A stretch of 64,000 nucleotides of DNA from Micropterus salmoides (GCF_014851395.1 NW_024044681.1:4962433-5026432); one strand, 5' to 3'. Shown: positions 47,040 through 59,130, numbered from the stretch's first letter. The notes: a model not told the origin generated them from the sequence alone. Numbers and translations are program-made.

Positions 47040-47690
47040 TTCGTCATTCACATAAGTCATGTGGGGAGGACCGCACCGCATGCTGTATGTGAGCAGCTAA
47101 CATTTGTTTGGGTGAAGTCCGTCTCACTTTAAAAGAGACACTCCAGAAGAGATTGAAGTTATCGATGAAATATACCGTGAGCCCTGCAGGCGGACTGGAG
47201 CCAGATGTGGAGGCCAAGGAGTCGACTGTACCGGCCAGCACCGCGACCAAGAGTGGGAATGGGACCAGAGATAAAAACTTCCCACACTGCTTTAAAATCC
47301 GATTTTGTCAGCTCAGACTGCTGAAGAGCTGTTTCATTTGTTCCCACGTGGACTATCACTCTTGTGATGGAGGACTGGGGCGATGGCATCAGGTCCTGGA
47401 GTTTTTTTAAATGTCAGCTGTGGTGGCACCGGGGAAGCAGTGAGTGGTAGCGTTAGTGCTGAGAGAGACAATCCGTTTGGCCTGTACTGAGGCCACATCC
47501 ATAAAGCCGGTCAGGGATTTTTTCTCTTTAAGTTCCTCCAAAAAGCTAAAGGAAGGGTGGATAAGGAGGGAGAGAGGTGTTCTTTCCACAGCTAGAAGTA
47601 TTTCCATTGTTGTGTCACCGTCTAAGGTACAGAGTACAGATCCGTTTTTTAAGGAGTAATAAGTAAAAAGTACCTTGCCCAACACTGATA
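47040..47690 (-). mobile_element. LINE ORF1 esterase remnant, second family
   Basis: Blocks THCFPGATTADI (end of 47407-47685), ITRVIVHVGTNETALQQSEL, FISGPIPTLGRG (47159-47389) and LTVYFIDNFNLFW (47044-47250) follow in the order of an SGNH-esterase ORF1, but with stops and shifts. The nucleophile block is not visible. Confidence 0.6.
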
Positions 47691-48000
47691 GCGAGAGACT
47701 TCCGACCTGTTGTTTATTTGATCCTCAGTCTGGTCTGTGACTCTGCAGGACTGTTGGAGACTCAGTAATCTGAATGAACTTCCTGTTGACAGATGTCTTC
47801 ACTCTGCTTACTGCACCTGAGTTTTTGAAACATTTTCCACTGTAGACTAGGATCCAGTTTCAGACTTCAGTATGTCAACAAGATCATAGTGACCCTATCA
47901 CTCTTTGGGAATTGATCACGTTATTTGAAGGTTTGTAACAGTCTGCTCACAGGCCTGTTCTTTCCGTGGACTAAGTAACTGATACAGGTCCACTACACTG

Positions 48001-48055
48001 CAGCTGTAAGTCGCTTTGGATAAAAGCGTCATCTAAATGAATAAATGTAATTCAC
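48001..48055 (+). mobile_element. SINE-like repeat end
   Basis: AAGTCGCTTTGGATAAAAGCG and ATGAATAAATGTAA match the end of the repeat at 15422-15596, in the opposite orientation. Confidence 0.55.
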
Positions 48056-48060
48056 AACAG

Positions 48061-48780
48061 AAGTGATCTCATTGCACACATGCATTAATGGGATGAGGTA
48101 GCATACAAATGGAGAGAAAGAGGATGAGCTCAGTGCATCACGGGAAGTCCCCGGCAGTCTAGGCCTATAGCAGCATAACTATTGGCGCTTTTCCATTGCT
48201 GTTACAAGCTCAACTCGCCTCGCTTTTGGCCCGCCGTCCTCCGTTTCCCATTGCAGATAGTACCCTCTCAATGTAGCTGGTCGTCCTAGCAACGCCTCAC
48301 GAAACTGCCACGACATAATGTTCAACGCTACACACACACCAGATGTCTCTTAATTTTGTGGGATCAGAGACTGCCATCAATTTTGCTGATATTCAATATC
48401 TACACCGCAGATTTCCCACCTCAAAACTTCTCAGAAGTGGATTTAGTGATGAAATAGCATACGAAAACTGACCATTAAGAGCTTTGTAGGTAAGAAGAAT
48501 GATTTTAAATTCTATTCTGGATTTTACTGGAAGCCAATGCAAAGAAGCTAAAACAGGAGAAATGTGATCTCTTTTCCTGGTTCCTGTCAGAACACGTGCT
48601 GCAGCGTTCTGGATCAGCTGAAGAGTCTTAATGGACTTTTTCGAGCAGCCTGATAATAAGGAATTGCAGTAATCCAGCCTAGAAGTAACAAATGCATGGA
48701 CTAGTTTTTCTGCATCATTTTTAGACAGGATGTTCCTGATTTTCGCAATATTACGTAAGTGAAAAAAGGCGGTCCTTGAA
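48061..48780 (-). mobile_element. L2-like LINE remnant upstream of the prob1-like gene
   Basis: 48080-48185 matches the tail at 34027-34135 (shared CAGTCTAGGCCTATAGCAGC). 48186-48467 is unrelated inserted or replaced sequence. 48468-48780 matches 34399-34711 with two differences over 313 bp by eye. The high identity implies recent activity or conversion between copies. Confidence 0.8.
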
Positions 48781-49060
48781 GTTGGAATAATTTCATGTCA
48801 GAACCTTAAAGGTTCAGAAAAATCTTGAAACACTGTTACATGAAGCGAGGATGGGGGAGACTCCTAAAATTAACAAATGGACTTCTTCCCTGCAAGTTAG
48901 GATCCAATAGAGTCTTTAAGTACACGTGTTTGTCATTTCTGTTAATTAGTGAGACTTTCTTTCACACTGGAACAGGAAGTCTCTGATCAGCTGATTTGTT
49001 TCTCTACAGAGACTCAGAGAGACGAACAATCTGATCAAACCCTCTGATTAAACAGAAACT

Positions 49061-49447
49061 ATGAACACCAGACTGGGCGGAGCAGCAGGACGAGGAGGAA
49101 GAGGAGGGAGGGAGTTCTTCATCAGCGCTCACCGCTGCCCTGAAGTGGACCTGCTGCCTTATCACGAGTCTGAGACACAAATCCCTCCGCCGTGTTCACT
49201 AGTTCCTGCTGAGAGGAGCGCCTGTACTGGTCAGTCTGAGGCGGATTACCTGGACGTCTCCTCCACCCGCCGCTCCCAGGAGGAGGAAGAGGAGGAGGAA
49301 GGGGAGGAGGAGGAGGGGAGTATGAGCGAGTGGTCGGAGGAGGATCTGTCCCTCCATTTCTCTCCCTCCGTCATCCTCCCATCAGACGACGAAGACTCAG
49401 ACGCAGAGAGCGGCTTCGAGTGTGTCGACGTTACCGTGGAAACGCAG
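49061..49447 (+). CDS. prob1: prob1-like exon 1
   Basis: 129 codons, ending VDVTVETQ with donor CAG|GTGAGT. Contains the poly-Glu tract coded by GAG/GAA triplets and the acidic stretch after it. Confidence 0.75.
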
Positions 49448-52400
49448 GTGAGTTTCATCTCCAGCAAACTGAGGGAGCATTTTAGTTAATAAACTACTAA
49501 CTTTCCACACATGACTGGTCTCTGTAATCTAACAAACACATGCAGCCTGAAGTTCTAATAAACTGCAACACCACAACATTTAGCCCCACATTCAATCCCA
49601 CCAACAGGTATCTCAGAGCGCTTCTCATAAAGAGCAGGGCCCGTATTTATCAGGCTTCTCAAAGTGCCATTTTAGTCTTAAGTGCTGAGAATTCATGAAA
49701 TTTACTCCTACTTTCAAACCCAAGAATAAAAGCAAGTTATCAAATTTCTCAAAGCTGAGAATCACTCTGACTCTCCCAGTTTTTAAAAAAGCTCCACAGG
49801 TCTCTGGTCAGGAGCTGCCAGCAGGGCTGTGATGGGCTGTGGAGACGGAGACATGCGGACAGGAGAGGAAGACTTCTGACGACGCGCAGTAAACCTTTGT
49901 CAGCGATGTGCTGAGCGGCGTCATCTCACCTCTGAAGGTGGTGATGACGCTTCGTTTATTCGCCACAGGACAAACGCAGCAGTGCTGATGATTGTGGCCG
50001 TCACAACCACCAATAAGCAGAATAGTCATTTTAGCACTTACAGCTCCACACACTGTCAGGCGTTTCATCCACTTCCCAACAACCCCCCCGTAATCCGACA
50101 GAAGCAAACACAGTTCATACAGCCGGCAATACAGGAGCAGTGGGCGCTCATATAAAGATAAACTTTGTTTTATCTTTCATTTATTAATGTGTAGGCCCAT
50201 ATCATAATGTATCATTCTATATTGCTACATGTGTGTTGAATATAAACTCCTCTGAGGAATTTGACCATTTAATGTGAATTTATCTTAGAATATTCTTAAA
50301 TAAGGAAATCTCTTCAGTGATTGGTCCTGGGCTACATCGTCATCCAAAATCTTCTTTGCGGCCCAGCAAAGTGTCGTGAATCAGCACGACTGACACTTAA
50401 GATTTAGTCCTACACTTCACTCAAATTAGGATCATGATGCTTGATAACTGACTTTTAAGATATTAAGATTTTTTCACTCTTAAGCACTCCTAGCTGAGAA
50501 GCTTGATAAATACGGGCCTGGTCTAGACTGTACTCTGTGACGTTATTTACAGAAAAATGGGATGAGATTAAAAACTGAGGGAGAGAAAGAAGAGGAGAGA
50601 GGAGCTCAGTGCATCATGGGAAGTCCCCCGGCAGTCTAGGCCTTGAAGTTTGCTTAACGTGAGACTTAAACGACATGTCCTGTGTTTACATTAATGACGG
50701 CTGGTGTAAATCTGTCACGGTCAGAGAAAAGCTCTGTACTGCTGATCTTGAACTGCTTTCGGTCTCTTTACGCCCTCATTATTTGCCCCAAGAGTTTCTT
50801 CAGCTGTTTGTCACACTTGTGTATATCCATCAAAAGGCAAATGAAAGTATCGCCTGTGAACTCGTCCACCAAGTAACACAGAGGCTTTAAATAATATCTC
50901 CCGACGCCCCTAATATTATTCTTGGTGATAAGACCCACTGGACACTGTCATCAACACTGAGAGACTTTTCTCAGTACGTTACATGCCCGACCTGGCCCAA
51001 TAAGACTCGTCCGATCATAACTGTGTGCATCTCATCACCGTGCTGAAGGTGCCAAACATGCGGGTGAAGGACTGGACGGAGGCTGCCTGCCGGACTCTTT
51101 GGGGTTGTTTTGATTGCACCGACGGGCAGACGTTTGAGGAGTCATGCTCTGATATTGATGAACTGACTAACTAATGTTTTTCCAGATAAAATCATAAAAG
51201 TCTATCCAACAGTAAGCCTTGGGCAACGAAGTCCCTGAAAATGCTACTGTGTAAAAAGAAAAAGCATTTAGGGAAGGGATCACCCTGCAGCCGGGAGCTG
51301 CCAAAAGAAATTAAAGGTGAAATCAGGGCAGGAAAAATATAAGGAAAAAATCGAGACGCAGTTTAGACTGAATAATTTGGGTTCCGCCTGAGATGGTATG
51401 AAAAATATTGTGGGGCTCAAGGAAGAGAGGAGGAGGAAAGCAGAAGTAAATGGTTACACATCGTGCCAGCAGCTGCCAGAGCATTTTCTGTGAGATTTGA
51501 TGTACTGGATTTTAGCGAGCAACACTCTGTGTTCTTATTAACCCTTTCTTTGATGAGCAGAGTGTGATCAAATGTTTTAAAGGTTGGAGGCCCAGAGTCG
51601 TTTTCCAAGAGAGCTGATTGGTCAGTGGGCGGTGCTTTTACAGCGTTGATCTGTCATCTTGAACATAATCTGCTTTTTATTTATCGGATCATCGTATCTT
51701 CTTCTTTTGTGTTTTTACCTGTCCAGGTGAAATGTCAGGATGGGGAGGGGCTTAAGATGGTCCCAAAACGACAGATTCAACTGAAGAAGAAAGACGCAGT
51801 GAGCGTCGTTGAGCAGGAGAAAACTGAGAAATTCCAGGTATGACTCCTCCTCGTTCACCTGTCCAAACCTGTCTGTCTACCTGTCTGTCTGTTAACCTGT
51901 CTACCTGTCCAGGTGACACTTAGAGATGGGCCTGCTGAAGGGGGAGATGCTGACAGTGAGCTGTCAGCCAATGAGCTGCTCTGTCCTACCATCCGTCACC
52001 GCCCTGATCTGTTGCTACGGCAACACAGTATGCCCGCCTCCCTTCACACACGCTCAACGACGAGCGGTGATGTCGACAGCCACAGGGTCTACAAAGGTCT
52101 GGTCGCAGGGGCCAGTAAAGGTAACCACACCTGTCAGAGAGCTCCTCCCCTTACCTGTAACCACTGACACCTGTTCACAGTCTCATGTAGTTTCAGGTGT
52201 TCTGTCACAGCTTCATCAGAACCAGAACCAGAAGGAGCTTTATTGCCTAGTAGTGTTTCACACATAAGAGGAATCTGCTTTAGTGATGAGGTGCTACACG
52301 CAGACAAACATACAGCTGACATAAATAAATGTAGAAATATATAAATACGGAATAAACAGATGCAAGTTATATAAGAATAATAAAAGAACAGAGAAAAATA

Positions 52401-55400
52401 ACTTGCAGAGAAAGAACAACGTGGCAGATATTTCCATGTGCATTACTGTGGTTTATGTTGTGCAGACGTGTTACAGCAGAGAGAGTATTGTGAACATAAA
52501 TATATAAATTGACAATTTAAAAATATAGAACAACAAACAACAAATATGTGCAGGTTTGTGCTGATATGAAATGAAATAATATTTACGTGTGCAGAGACAT
52601 TTGTATAATTTGAAAGGGGGGAGAGTCAGTGGGAGACCCGGGTCTTGCTGATGAGGCTGCAGACGGGAAGAAACTGTTTTTGTGGCGAGAGGTTTTCTGA
52701 AGTCCACGACCATCTCCACGGTCTTTAGAGCGTTGAGCTCCAGACTGTTCTGGCTGCACCAGGTCACCAGATGGTCGATCTCCCACCTGTAGGCGGACTC
52801 GTCCCCACCTGAGATGAGCCCAATGAGGGTGGTGTCATCTGCAAACTTCAGGAGCTTGACGGACTGGTGACTGGAGGTGCAGCTGTTGGTGTACAGGGAG
52901 AAGAGAAGGGGGGAGAGAACGCAGCCCTGAGGTGAACCAGTGCTGATGGTCCTGGAGTCAGAGACATGTTTTCTTCACGTACTGCTTCCTGTCTGTCAGG
53001 AAGTCAGTGATCCACCTGCAGGTGGAGTCAGGCACGCTCAGTTTCGGGATGATGGTGTTGAAAGCAGAGCTGAAATCCTGGCGTAGGTTCCTGGGGAGTC
53101 CAGGTGCTGGAGGATGTAGTGAAGCTCCATGTTTACTGCATCATCGACAGACCTGCTGGCTCTGTAGGTGAACTGCAGGGGGTCCAGGAGTGGGTCTGCG
53201 ATGGATTAAATTTTACCCCCAAAAAGTCCCTGCTCGGGGGGGTAGTACTTTCCCAAAGTACCGGTACTTTGGGGGGGCGGGGCTTGCCTTGCAGTGAACT
53301 TCTTTTTTTTTTTTTTTTTTTTTAAACCTGTCCTGCCCAGCAGCCTGGTATAGAGTATAATGACCTGGATACCATATTGTGCCAGACAGATTTTACTTTA
53401 ACAAGAGAGTATTAAAATACTCCTTTGTCTGTTTTATTATTTATTTAATTATGTATTGATTTGTCACCGGGCCGGACAGGGGGGCAGACACGGGGATGGG
53501 GGGGCACAAACAGACAGCACAGAGTTTGCAGTGAACTTCTAAATGTGCGAGTAGAAGCTACTGGCTTTAACTGGAGAATGTCGGCTGTTTTTCTACAACT
53601 GCTCCTATTTTCCACCGTTGTTTGCAAACCAATAATCCTCATCAGCAGTCAGAGAGTCTCCCGAGTCTCGCTGACGTCGCCTGAGATCGAACAGCTGATG
53701 GAGTTAAGCTAAATACTGGATCCAGAGTTGTTGTTTGAAGTTTTTCCAGAGAGCCGAAGGCGTCTCTTCATTATCCTTCCACACAGAAAGCTGTTTTTAT
53801 TGGTCAAGGACAGCCTGCAGTTTTTCATTATATTCCACTCAAATTTGATGGTCATTCACAGAAGCTGATGTTGGACGTCACAGCCTCAGTAAACTCATCC
53901 AGATTGTTGGTAGCAGTCCTGAAAACATCCCAGCTATGCAGTCCAAGCACGCCTGGAGGTCCTCAGCTTCACTGGTCCACTGCTTTGATGTCCTCACTAC
54001 AGGTTTACAGAATAAAACGGTTTACAGTTAATGATAAGAAATTCCAGATCAGGAGAACAGTGTTGCTGAATTGTTAATATAAAAACAGACACCTCCACCT
54101 TTTGTTTTGCCGGAGAGTTCTGTGTCCGCTCTGTACAGTTGGAAGCCGGCCAGCTTCATGTTAATGTGATGATGTATTTCCTGCAGCTGCTTCACAATAA
54201 AAGCCTTCCATTTAAAGAACGTAATGACGGACTGCTTTTTCCTCATTAAAAAACTCGTCTCCTCTGGTTTCATTGATTTTAAAAAGTGAGAAATATAAAT
54301 GAAGAAGTTATACAGGTTCAGCAGGTCTGACGCTGTGTTTGTTGTTTTCAGGGCTTCATGTTGGAGGAAACTCGAGGCAGCGACTGCAGAAGTCCTTCTC
54401 ATTGGACGAAACTAAAACTAAGATGGCGTCCTGCATCATTAAGAGCGTTCTGTCTAAGAAGATGCAGGTGGAGCAGAACAACTCTAAAAGCTCCCGTCTG
54501 CAGAAGAAAGCTGCTGGGTTCCCCGCCCCCCCCCAGCCTGCAGACCAGCAAAGGGGGAGGGAGGGGGGAGGAGGGAAGACAGGTGGAGGTGTGTTTAAAG
54601 CTCCAGTTCATGTGGTGAGAGACATGAGGAGTTTAGTTAAAAACACCTACAGCCTCTCGTTCTCCACAGCAACACATGACAACAACAAGCCAGCACGCTT
54701 GAAGGTGATTGGTCAGGAGGTCAGCCCTCCCCCCACCTACCAGCAGGCTTTGGGGGTCAAAGGTCACAACGAAACAAAGAGGAGCTGTCAGGCTTCACTT
54801 TACAGCAGCTCCGGAGGGGGACACGTCCCCAAGGTCAATGCATCTCTCAGCCAATCACAGGACAGAAAACAGAGTAACATATTCAGTCGTCCAATCACAA
54901 AGCAGAGGCGAGGCAGCGAGCCGACAATAAGTAGAAGAAAGATGGATGATGTCACCCGGCCTGTCATGTTGCTAGACCCGCCCACCAACTCACCTCTCAG
55001 CAGTGACCTGTCAGAGCTCAACCAGTCAGAGAGAGCCAGAGGAGTGAGTCATCAGGCTGGGACCTCCCTCCTCCCTCCTCCCCCCTCCACCTCCAGGCAC
55101 CCTCAGGGGACCCAGCCTCTGCTCCCTGCCCAGGAACAGAGCTCCATCCTGGGTGTGTCCTCTCAGTTTGCCCCCGGTTCCTCCCAGCAGCTCCTCCAGC
55201 CCTGCTTCTACACCCCCACCCTGCACCCTCACCTGGGGAAGGTCAGCTACCTGCACAGCCATTTGAGCTACATTCATACCCCCTCCACATCTGCTCCCAC
55301 CTTCCACCTGCTGAGGAGGTCTGAGGAGAACCAAAGCAGGTCGACAGGAAACCCCTCCGTCCAGCCAGACATCATCAAAACCTGCCCTCCTCACCGGACC

Positions 55401-55910
55401 AGGACCGCAGGAGACCAGGAGAGTGACGGCAACACGGTGACACCTGCACCACAGGAGCAACATGAGCAACAGAAACCTCAGCAGCCGCCGTTTCTGTGCA
55501 ACTTTCAGGGTTACTTACCTTCACAGGTGGGTAGTGACATTGTTGACCTCACAGGTTCTGTTGCAGTCCGCTTCAGCGGCACAGCCCCCTTTCACGTGAG
55601 GTTAGACCCTAAAAGTGGGCGGTGCTTCTATGTGGACACACCCCCGCAGCCTCAGAGGAAGATGCTGCTGGATCCAGAAACCGGTCAGTACATCCAGGTG
55701 TTCCTACCTGTAGCCAGCTCCTCCTCCAACACCTGCATGTTCCCAGTGCACTATGCGAACCCCGCCCCCACTTTGATAAGCCCCGCCCCCACTGTCATGT
55801 CAGTGATGCAGTTTCAGCCAATGGTTGCCGCATCCTCCATGTATGCCCCCCCCTGCCTCCCCTTCACCCTGCACACACCATCAGTCAACCACACCCATAC
55901 AGCGCCATGA
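49061..55910 (+). CDS. prob1: PROB1-like proline-rich protein, 4 coding exons
   Basis: Coding exons 49061-49447, 51727-51837, 51913-52120, 54352-55910; 2265 nt, 754 aa plus TGA. All junctions are GT-AG with matching phases. ATG has A at -3; AG at about 49009-49010 suggests a 5' UTR exon upstream. Visible features: Gly/Arg-rich start (10-17), Glu tract (74-85), acidic DDEDSDAES (near 113), a basic conserved block MASCIIKSVLSKKMQ at 260-274, long Pro/Ser/Gln-rich middle, and near the C-terminus two related motifs, DPKSGRCFYVD (654-664) and DPETGQYIQV (676-685). That pair is the hallmark of the DUF4585 domain in PROB1 and C4orf54-type proteins. Human PROB1 is about 1000 aa and lies near SLC23A1, as here. 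Function unknown. Alternative: another DUF4585 paralogue. Confidence 0.7.
49606..50682 (-). mobile_element. Deleted L2-like tail in prob1-like intron 1
   Basis: Segments 49606-49637, 50518-50555, 50555-50643 and 50641-50682 match, in order, parts of the tail at 33395-33440, 34027-34109 and 34705-34746. The intervening LINE DNA is deleted. A separate DNA element (49638-50517) splits the first segment. Confidence 0.75.
49638..50517. mobile_element. 880-bp TIR element inside an L2 tail
   Basis: Left end GGCCCGTATTTATCAGGCTT and right end (reverse complement GGCCCGTATTTATCAAGCTT) match over 24 bp with one difference. The host tail is known without it (33398-33420: GAGCAGGTCTAGAC), so the site is defined: CAG on the left and CTG on the right, a possible 3-bp CWG duplication. 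No transposase is seen. It lies in prob1-like intron 1. Confidence 0.8.
50683..51440 (+). pseudogene. LINE endonuclease fragment, plus strand
   Basis: Reads CVYINDGWCKSVTVREKLC (50678 on), then broken frames with SDHNCVHLITVLKVP, FDCTDGQTFEESCSDIDELT and KPWATKSLKMLLCKKKK. These are the endonuclease end and EN-RT linker of family A (see 45660-46720). Several stops. It starts exactly where the L2 tail stops at 50682. Confidence 0.75.
51727..51837 (+). CDS. prob1: prob1-like exon 2
   Basis: 37 codons, VKCQDGEGLKMVPKRQIQLK to EKTEKFQ. Acceptor CTGTCCAG|GTG, donor CCAG|GTATGA. Phase 0 both ends. Confidence 0.65.
51913..52120 (+). CDS. prob1: prob1-like exon 3
   Basis: 208 nt after a 75-bp intron; VTLRDGPAEGGDADSELSAN to GLVAGASK, ending in split codon G|GG. 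Acceptor CTGTCCAG|GTG, donor AAAG|GTAACC. Confidence 0.65.
52321..53200 (-). mobile_element. LINE RT fragment, family A copy 2, in intron 3
   Basis: From 53200 down: LQFTYRASRSVDDAVNMELH, GCVLSPLLFSLYT, LLKFADDTTLIGLISGGDES, then WCSQNSLELNALKTVEMVVD, and after a deletion LATKTVSSRLQPHQQ. About 0.5 kb present in copy 1 (46040-46515) is missing. The tail at 52321-52620 aligns with 45660-45960. Confidence 0.8.
53205..53330. mobile_element. Repeat edge in prob1-like intron 3
   Basis: AGTACTTTCCCAAAGTACCGG and GGGGCGGGGCTTGCCTTGCA followed by a T run. AGTACTTT...AAAGTACCGGTACTTT is a set of nested palindromes resembling a teleost DNA-element terminus. Borders unclear. Confidence 0.4.
53850..54230 (-). 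pseudogene. LINE endonuclease fragment, family A, in intron 3
   Basis: Read downwards: KLAGFQLYRADTELSGKTKG then GGVCFYINNSATLFS, then in another frame PDLEFLIINCKPFYSVN. These are endonuclease blocks of the same family as 50683-51440 but on the opposite strand. Confidence 0.7.
54352..55910 (+). CDS. prob1: prob1-like exon 4 with DUF4585-like end
   Basis: Large terminal coding exon, 518 residues. Acceptor TTTTCAG|GGC. The start LHVGGNSRQRLQKSFSLDE leads into the MASCIIK block; the end holds the DPxxG repeats and a Pro/Ser-rich tail with a TGA stop at 55908-55910. Confidence 0.8.
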
Positions 55911-56444
55911 TGACATCACGGTCTGTACGAGGACCTGCCGTGTTTGTCTGCAACCAGAACATTTTTAATTCAGCAAACCAAGTCCGAGTAAAGTGGAGTT
56001 AGCCACAGCTGGAACATCCTCCTCTTTAATTGGGTGTGAAGGCTGCCTATGTTATTGCAAACCTTTATTATTTCATATTTATTCTTCTGTCACGTTTTTT
56101 TGTCCGCTACCTAGTCCCACAGCTTTTGAACTGAACAAACACAGACAGACAGACAGAGACCTCAAAACATGGAGCTTTAAGCTTTACTGCATTGGAGAAC
56201 ATGCGTATGCGTAACTGTGAGTTATGCACACACACACATTAAAGGAGACTTATTAGGCTTCTTATATTTTCTGTCCTATGTATAATGTTTCAGTGTCAGA
56301 TGTTGATGTTAAACGTGGCCAAAGCTCTACTCTTAGCTCTTAATGATGTCATACAGAGTTGGTTTTCCATATATGCTAATTTTCTTGCAGCCTCAATAAC
56401 AACGGGCAACTCGTACACTGAAAAGAATCATAGACCCATTTAGT

Positions 56445-57435
56445 CATGTCAACTTACTTCTTCTTTTTAACTCAAATAGCTCCGACAAGTTTTGGATTTT
56501 GAACTCAACTGTATGAGTTTTAGAAAGTTAAACTTGCATTAATTCATTGTGTTGACTATTTGACACTTTTGTCGTGTTGACTGAACTTACGTATGTAAGT
56601 TATCAGTTGAAAAAAGGCGAGAGTATGAGGATTGCCTAGGTGCTGCGTCTTTTGAGTTTGAGAAAAACACATACACAATCAACTAATTAGTAGGGTTTAG
56701 CAAGTACTTGGTTAAAACGAGTATCCGGTACAGATACTTTCTATGAGTATCATTAGAGTAAAATGTGTCAATATCTTTTTTGTTATAAACTATAAATATA
56801 TGAATATAAAAAAATCAATTACTGTTCTCTGAAGATCAATTCTGAGGCTGTTCTGTAAATGTTTTTTCTAATAAATATAGCAAGTTCTGATAAAAATTTC
56901 AGGCTTAAATAACTTCCAGTTAATACCACCCACTTATAGATTAAGCCCCACCACTTCTGAGTACAGATACAGAAAATTTGGTGTTCATGCTCACCCCTGC
57001 TAATTATACACTGCAGATAAGTCATATATTCAAATTCCAACCAAAATATAGACACTTCTGTGGTAAACAAGACTAGTGCCACCGGTGGAAAGGGTTCCAG
57101 ACAACGGCCTAAGGCCCTTTCAGAAAGGAGGTGACATCTGCTGCTATTTTGAACTTTGACTACAACGTGCACAGGCGCACCAGCAAGCTGCCTGCCCCGT
57201 CACAAGTCATTGAAGATAATAGCACAGTGGTGCTGTTGTTGTGGTCTGTCTTCAAGGCCATTTAAAGATGTAAACTTGAAATGGAAAGTAGTATTAATTT
57301 GGTTAAGTTGCTTTAACTTGAAACTATGAGTTAGAATAACTCAAACTTGTTCATTTAACTAACATTGGGACAACTAGAACACTGTAGTTATATCCACTTT
57401 ATGAACTTAAATTTATGAGTTGAAACAGGCTGAAA
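56445..57435. mobile_element. Possible MITE with AGTTG-rich ends
   Basis: The left part (TCAACTTACTTC, AACTCAAATAGC, AAGTTATCAGTTG) and right part (TTAAGTTGCTTTAACTTG, GAGTTGAAACAGG) are rich in complementary AACTCAA/TTGAGTT-type motifs. Clean termini were not found. Confidence 0.3.
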
Positions 57436-58056
57436 TGAGAGCTTGCATGAAGTTTAGAAATCCAGTTTAGCAACAGCCAGCATTCACACCTAGTCTAGTC
57501 TCTTCTTATTATTACTCTTATTGTGGAAGTCTCCACTCCATCTGACAGCAGAAGTATCTCAGTGATCATAACTTGACTCTTATTGTGAAAAACTTGCATG
57601 TATTTAGTACAGCAGAGTTTTGTCACAGCAGCATCTTGTGGACGTTTAACGGACTGCAGGAAATGATCAATAAACTTGTTACAGTGCTTTCAGTAATATC
57701 AGTTGTAATAAAAGAAGAACTTTATTTAAAATCTCCTTGAATTTTCCTTGATAAAGATGATATCTGATGGATCAATACTGTCCACAGAGTGTCAGGTCAT
57801 CGTACAGAAATTATTCCAAATCCTGATTCAGAAATATCGATAAGCTAAATTAATTTATATGTATAAAAATTTGATACTTCAGATTTGGTATTTGATAATA
57901 AATTATTTCCGCAGTGGATCCAAAATAGAACCAGCTATTGTTACCCGAGCCTCTGCTCAGTGTGAGGAAGTTAAATTTCTTACAAGAAGTTTAATAATTT
58001 ACTTTAAAAAAATAATTAAAGAAGAGGTATTCTATTCATTTTCAGGTTCCTCATCT

Positions 58057-58470
58057 TATTAAGAGGTTGTTTCAGCACAGGTTTCCATGGTTATATATTT
58101 GTCCTACTGCACATTGCTGCAGCTCCTCTTTTCAGCCTGTGTTGAAGGCTTCGTTTTAGCTATGGAGTGATACATCTTGTCTCTAAATGATCTTTGTTGG
58201 GAGTTGCACATGCTCAGTTCCTAATTAAGGACTACTAGCCAATCAGAAGCAGAGAAGGGCGGGTCGGCGAGAAGCCGGTAAACGGCTCGGGTTCAGCCGT
58301 ACGTGTTGCCGACCGGCTCGGCAACACGGACTGGAGCGAGAGTTTCAGAGCGGTGAGTTATTAATCTGTATCCATAAAGTTTTAACTGAGCTCTGTCTCT
58401 ACATCACAGGAACAACTTTCTGTCCACTGACTGCCTGGAGGGTAGCTAGTGTTTGGAAGGGAGAGGAGAG
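58057..58470. mobile_element. Copy of the 3286-4025 MITE family
   Basis: Starts TTAAGAGGTT and shares CATTGCTGCAGCTCCTCTTTTC, GGACTACTAGCCAATCAGAAG and GGAGGGTAGCTAGTGTTTGG with the element at 3286-4025, in reverse orientation. The far end is not clearly preserved. Confidence 0.65.
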
Positions 58471-58929
58471 CTGTGTGCTGCAGCTCGCTGTTTCTGAGGG
58501 CGTGTCGGAGTAGCCGCTCAGCGAGCGTTATATGAGGCGCATTTAGCTTTCATCCCTGTGACGTCACAGGGATGAAAATATTTAAGCTAACATAGCAGCT
58601 AACATGTAGCTAACGCAGCAGCAGAGTCTGCTTGCTGTCACTGAGAGCTCACTGGTTATTCATTTGATAGTGATGTTTTTGTTTATCAACTCTCGGTGTT
58701 TGGTTGTAGTTTGATTTTTACAGTTTTGTACTAAAGCTGCTGCTTTTTTTTACAACCTGAAGTCATGAAACAGATGAAGAATAGACATGAAGACATTAAC
58801 TTTATTCTCTCTGACACACTGGCCCAGGAGCACTTTGGCAGCTCGTTCCATTAAATCACGAGTACAGATTTAAACTTCGGAGTGAAACCTCTTGGCAGAA
58901 ATGGAATAAATGTTTTCACTTGGGTTTAA

Positions 58930-59130
58930 GCACATGAAAATAAGAGTTGTGTTTTCGTTACCTTAGAAAGAGCCTTTATGAGTCCGCCATGTGGCACCGC
59001 TATGTTTCTACAGTAGCCCAGAAAGGAAAAAGCAAACACTGGCTCCATAGAAGGTGTTTGTGTTTTTCACGCGTTTTCTCCTACACGCCTGTGAAAATCT
59101 GCAACCTCCCTGCTACTAGAAGCCCCCAAA
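58930..59130. mobile_element. Fragment of a common teleost MITE
   Basis: Blocks GTTACCTTAGAAAGAGCC, GAGTCCGCCATGTGG and TTTCTACAGTAGCCCAGAAA are typical of the family with AGGTTCAGTGTGTAA-like ends (compare 6743-8059). Only an internal part is present. Confidence 0.5.
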
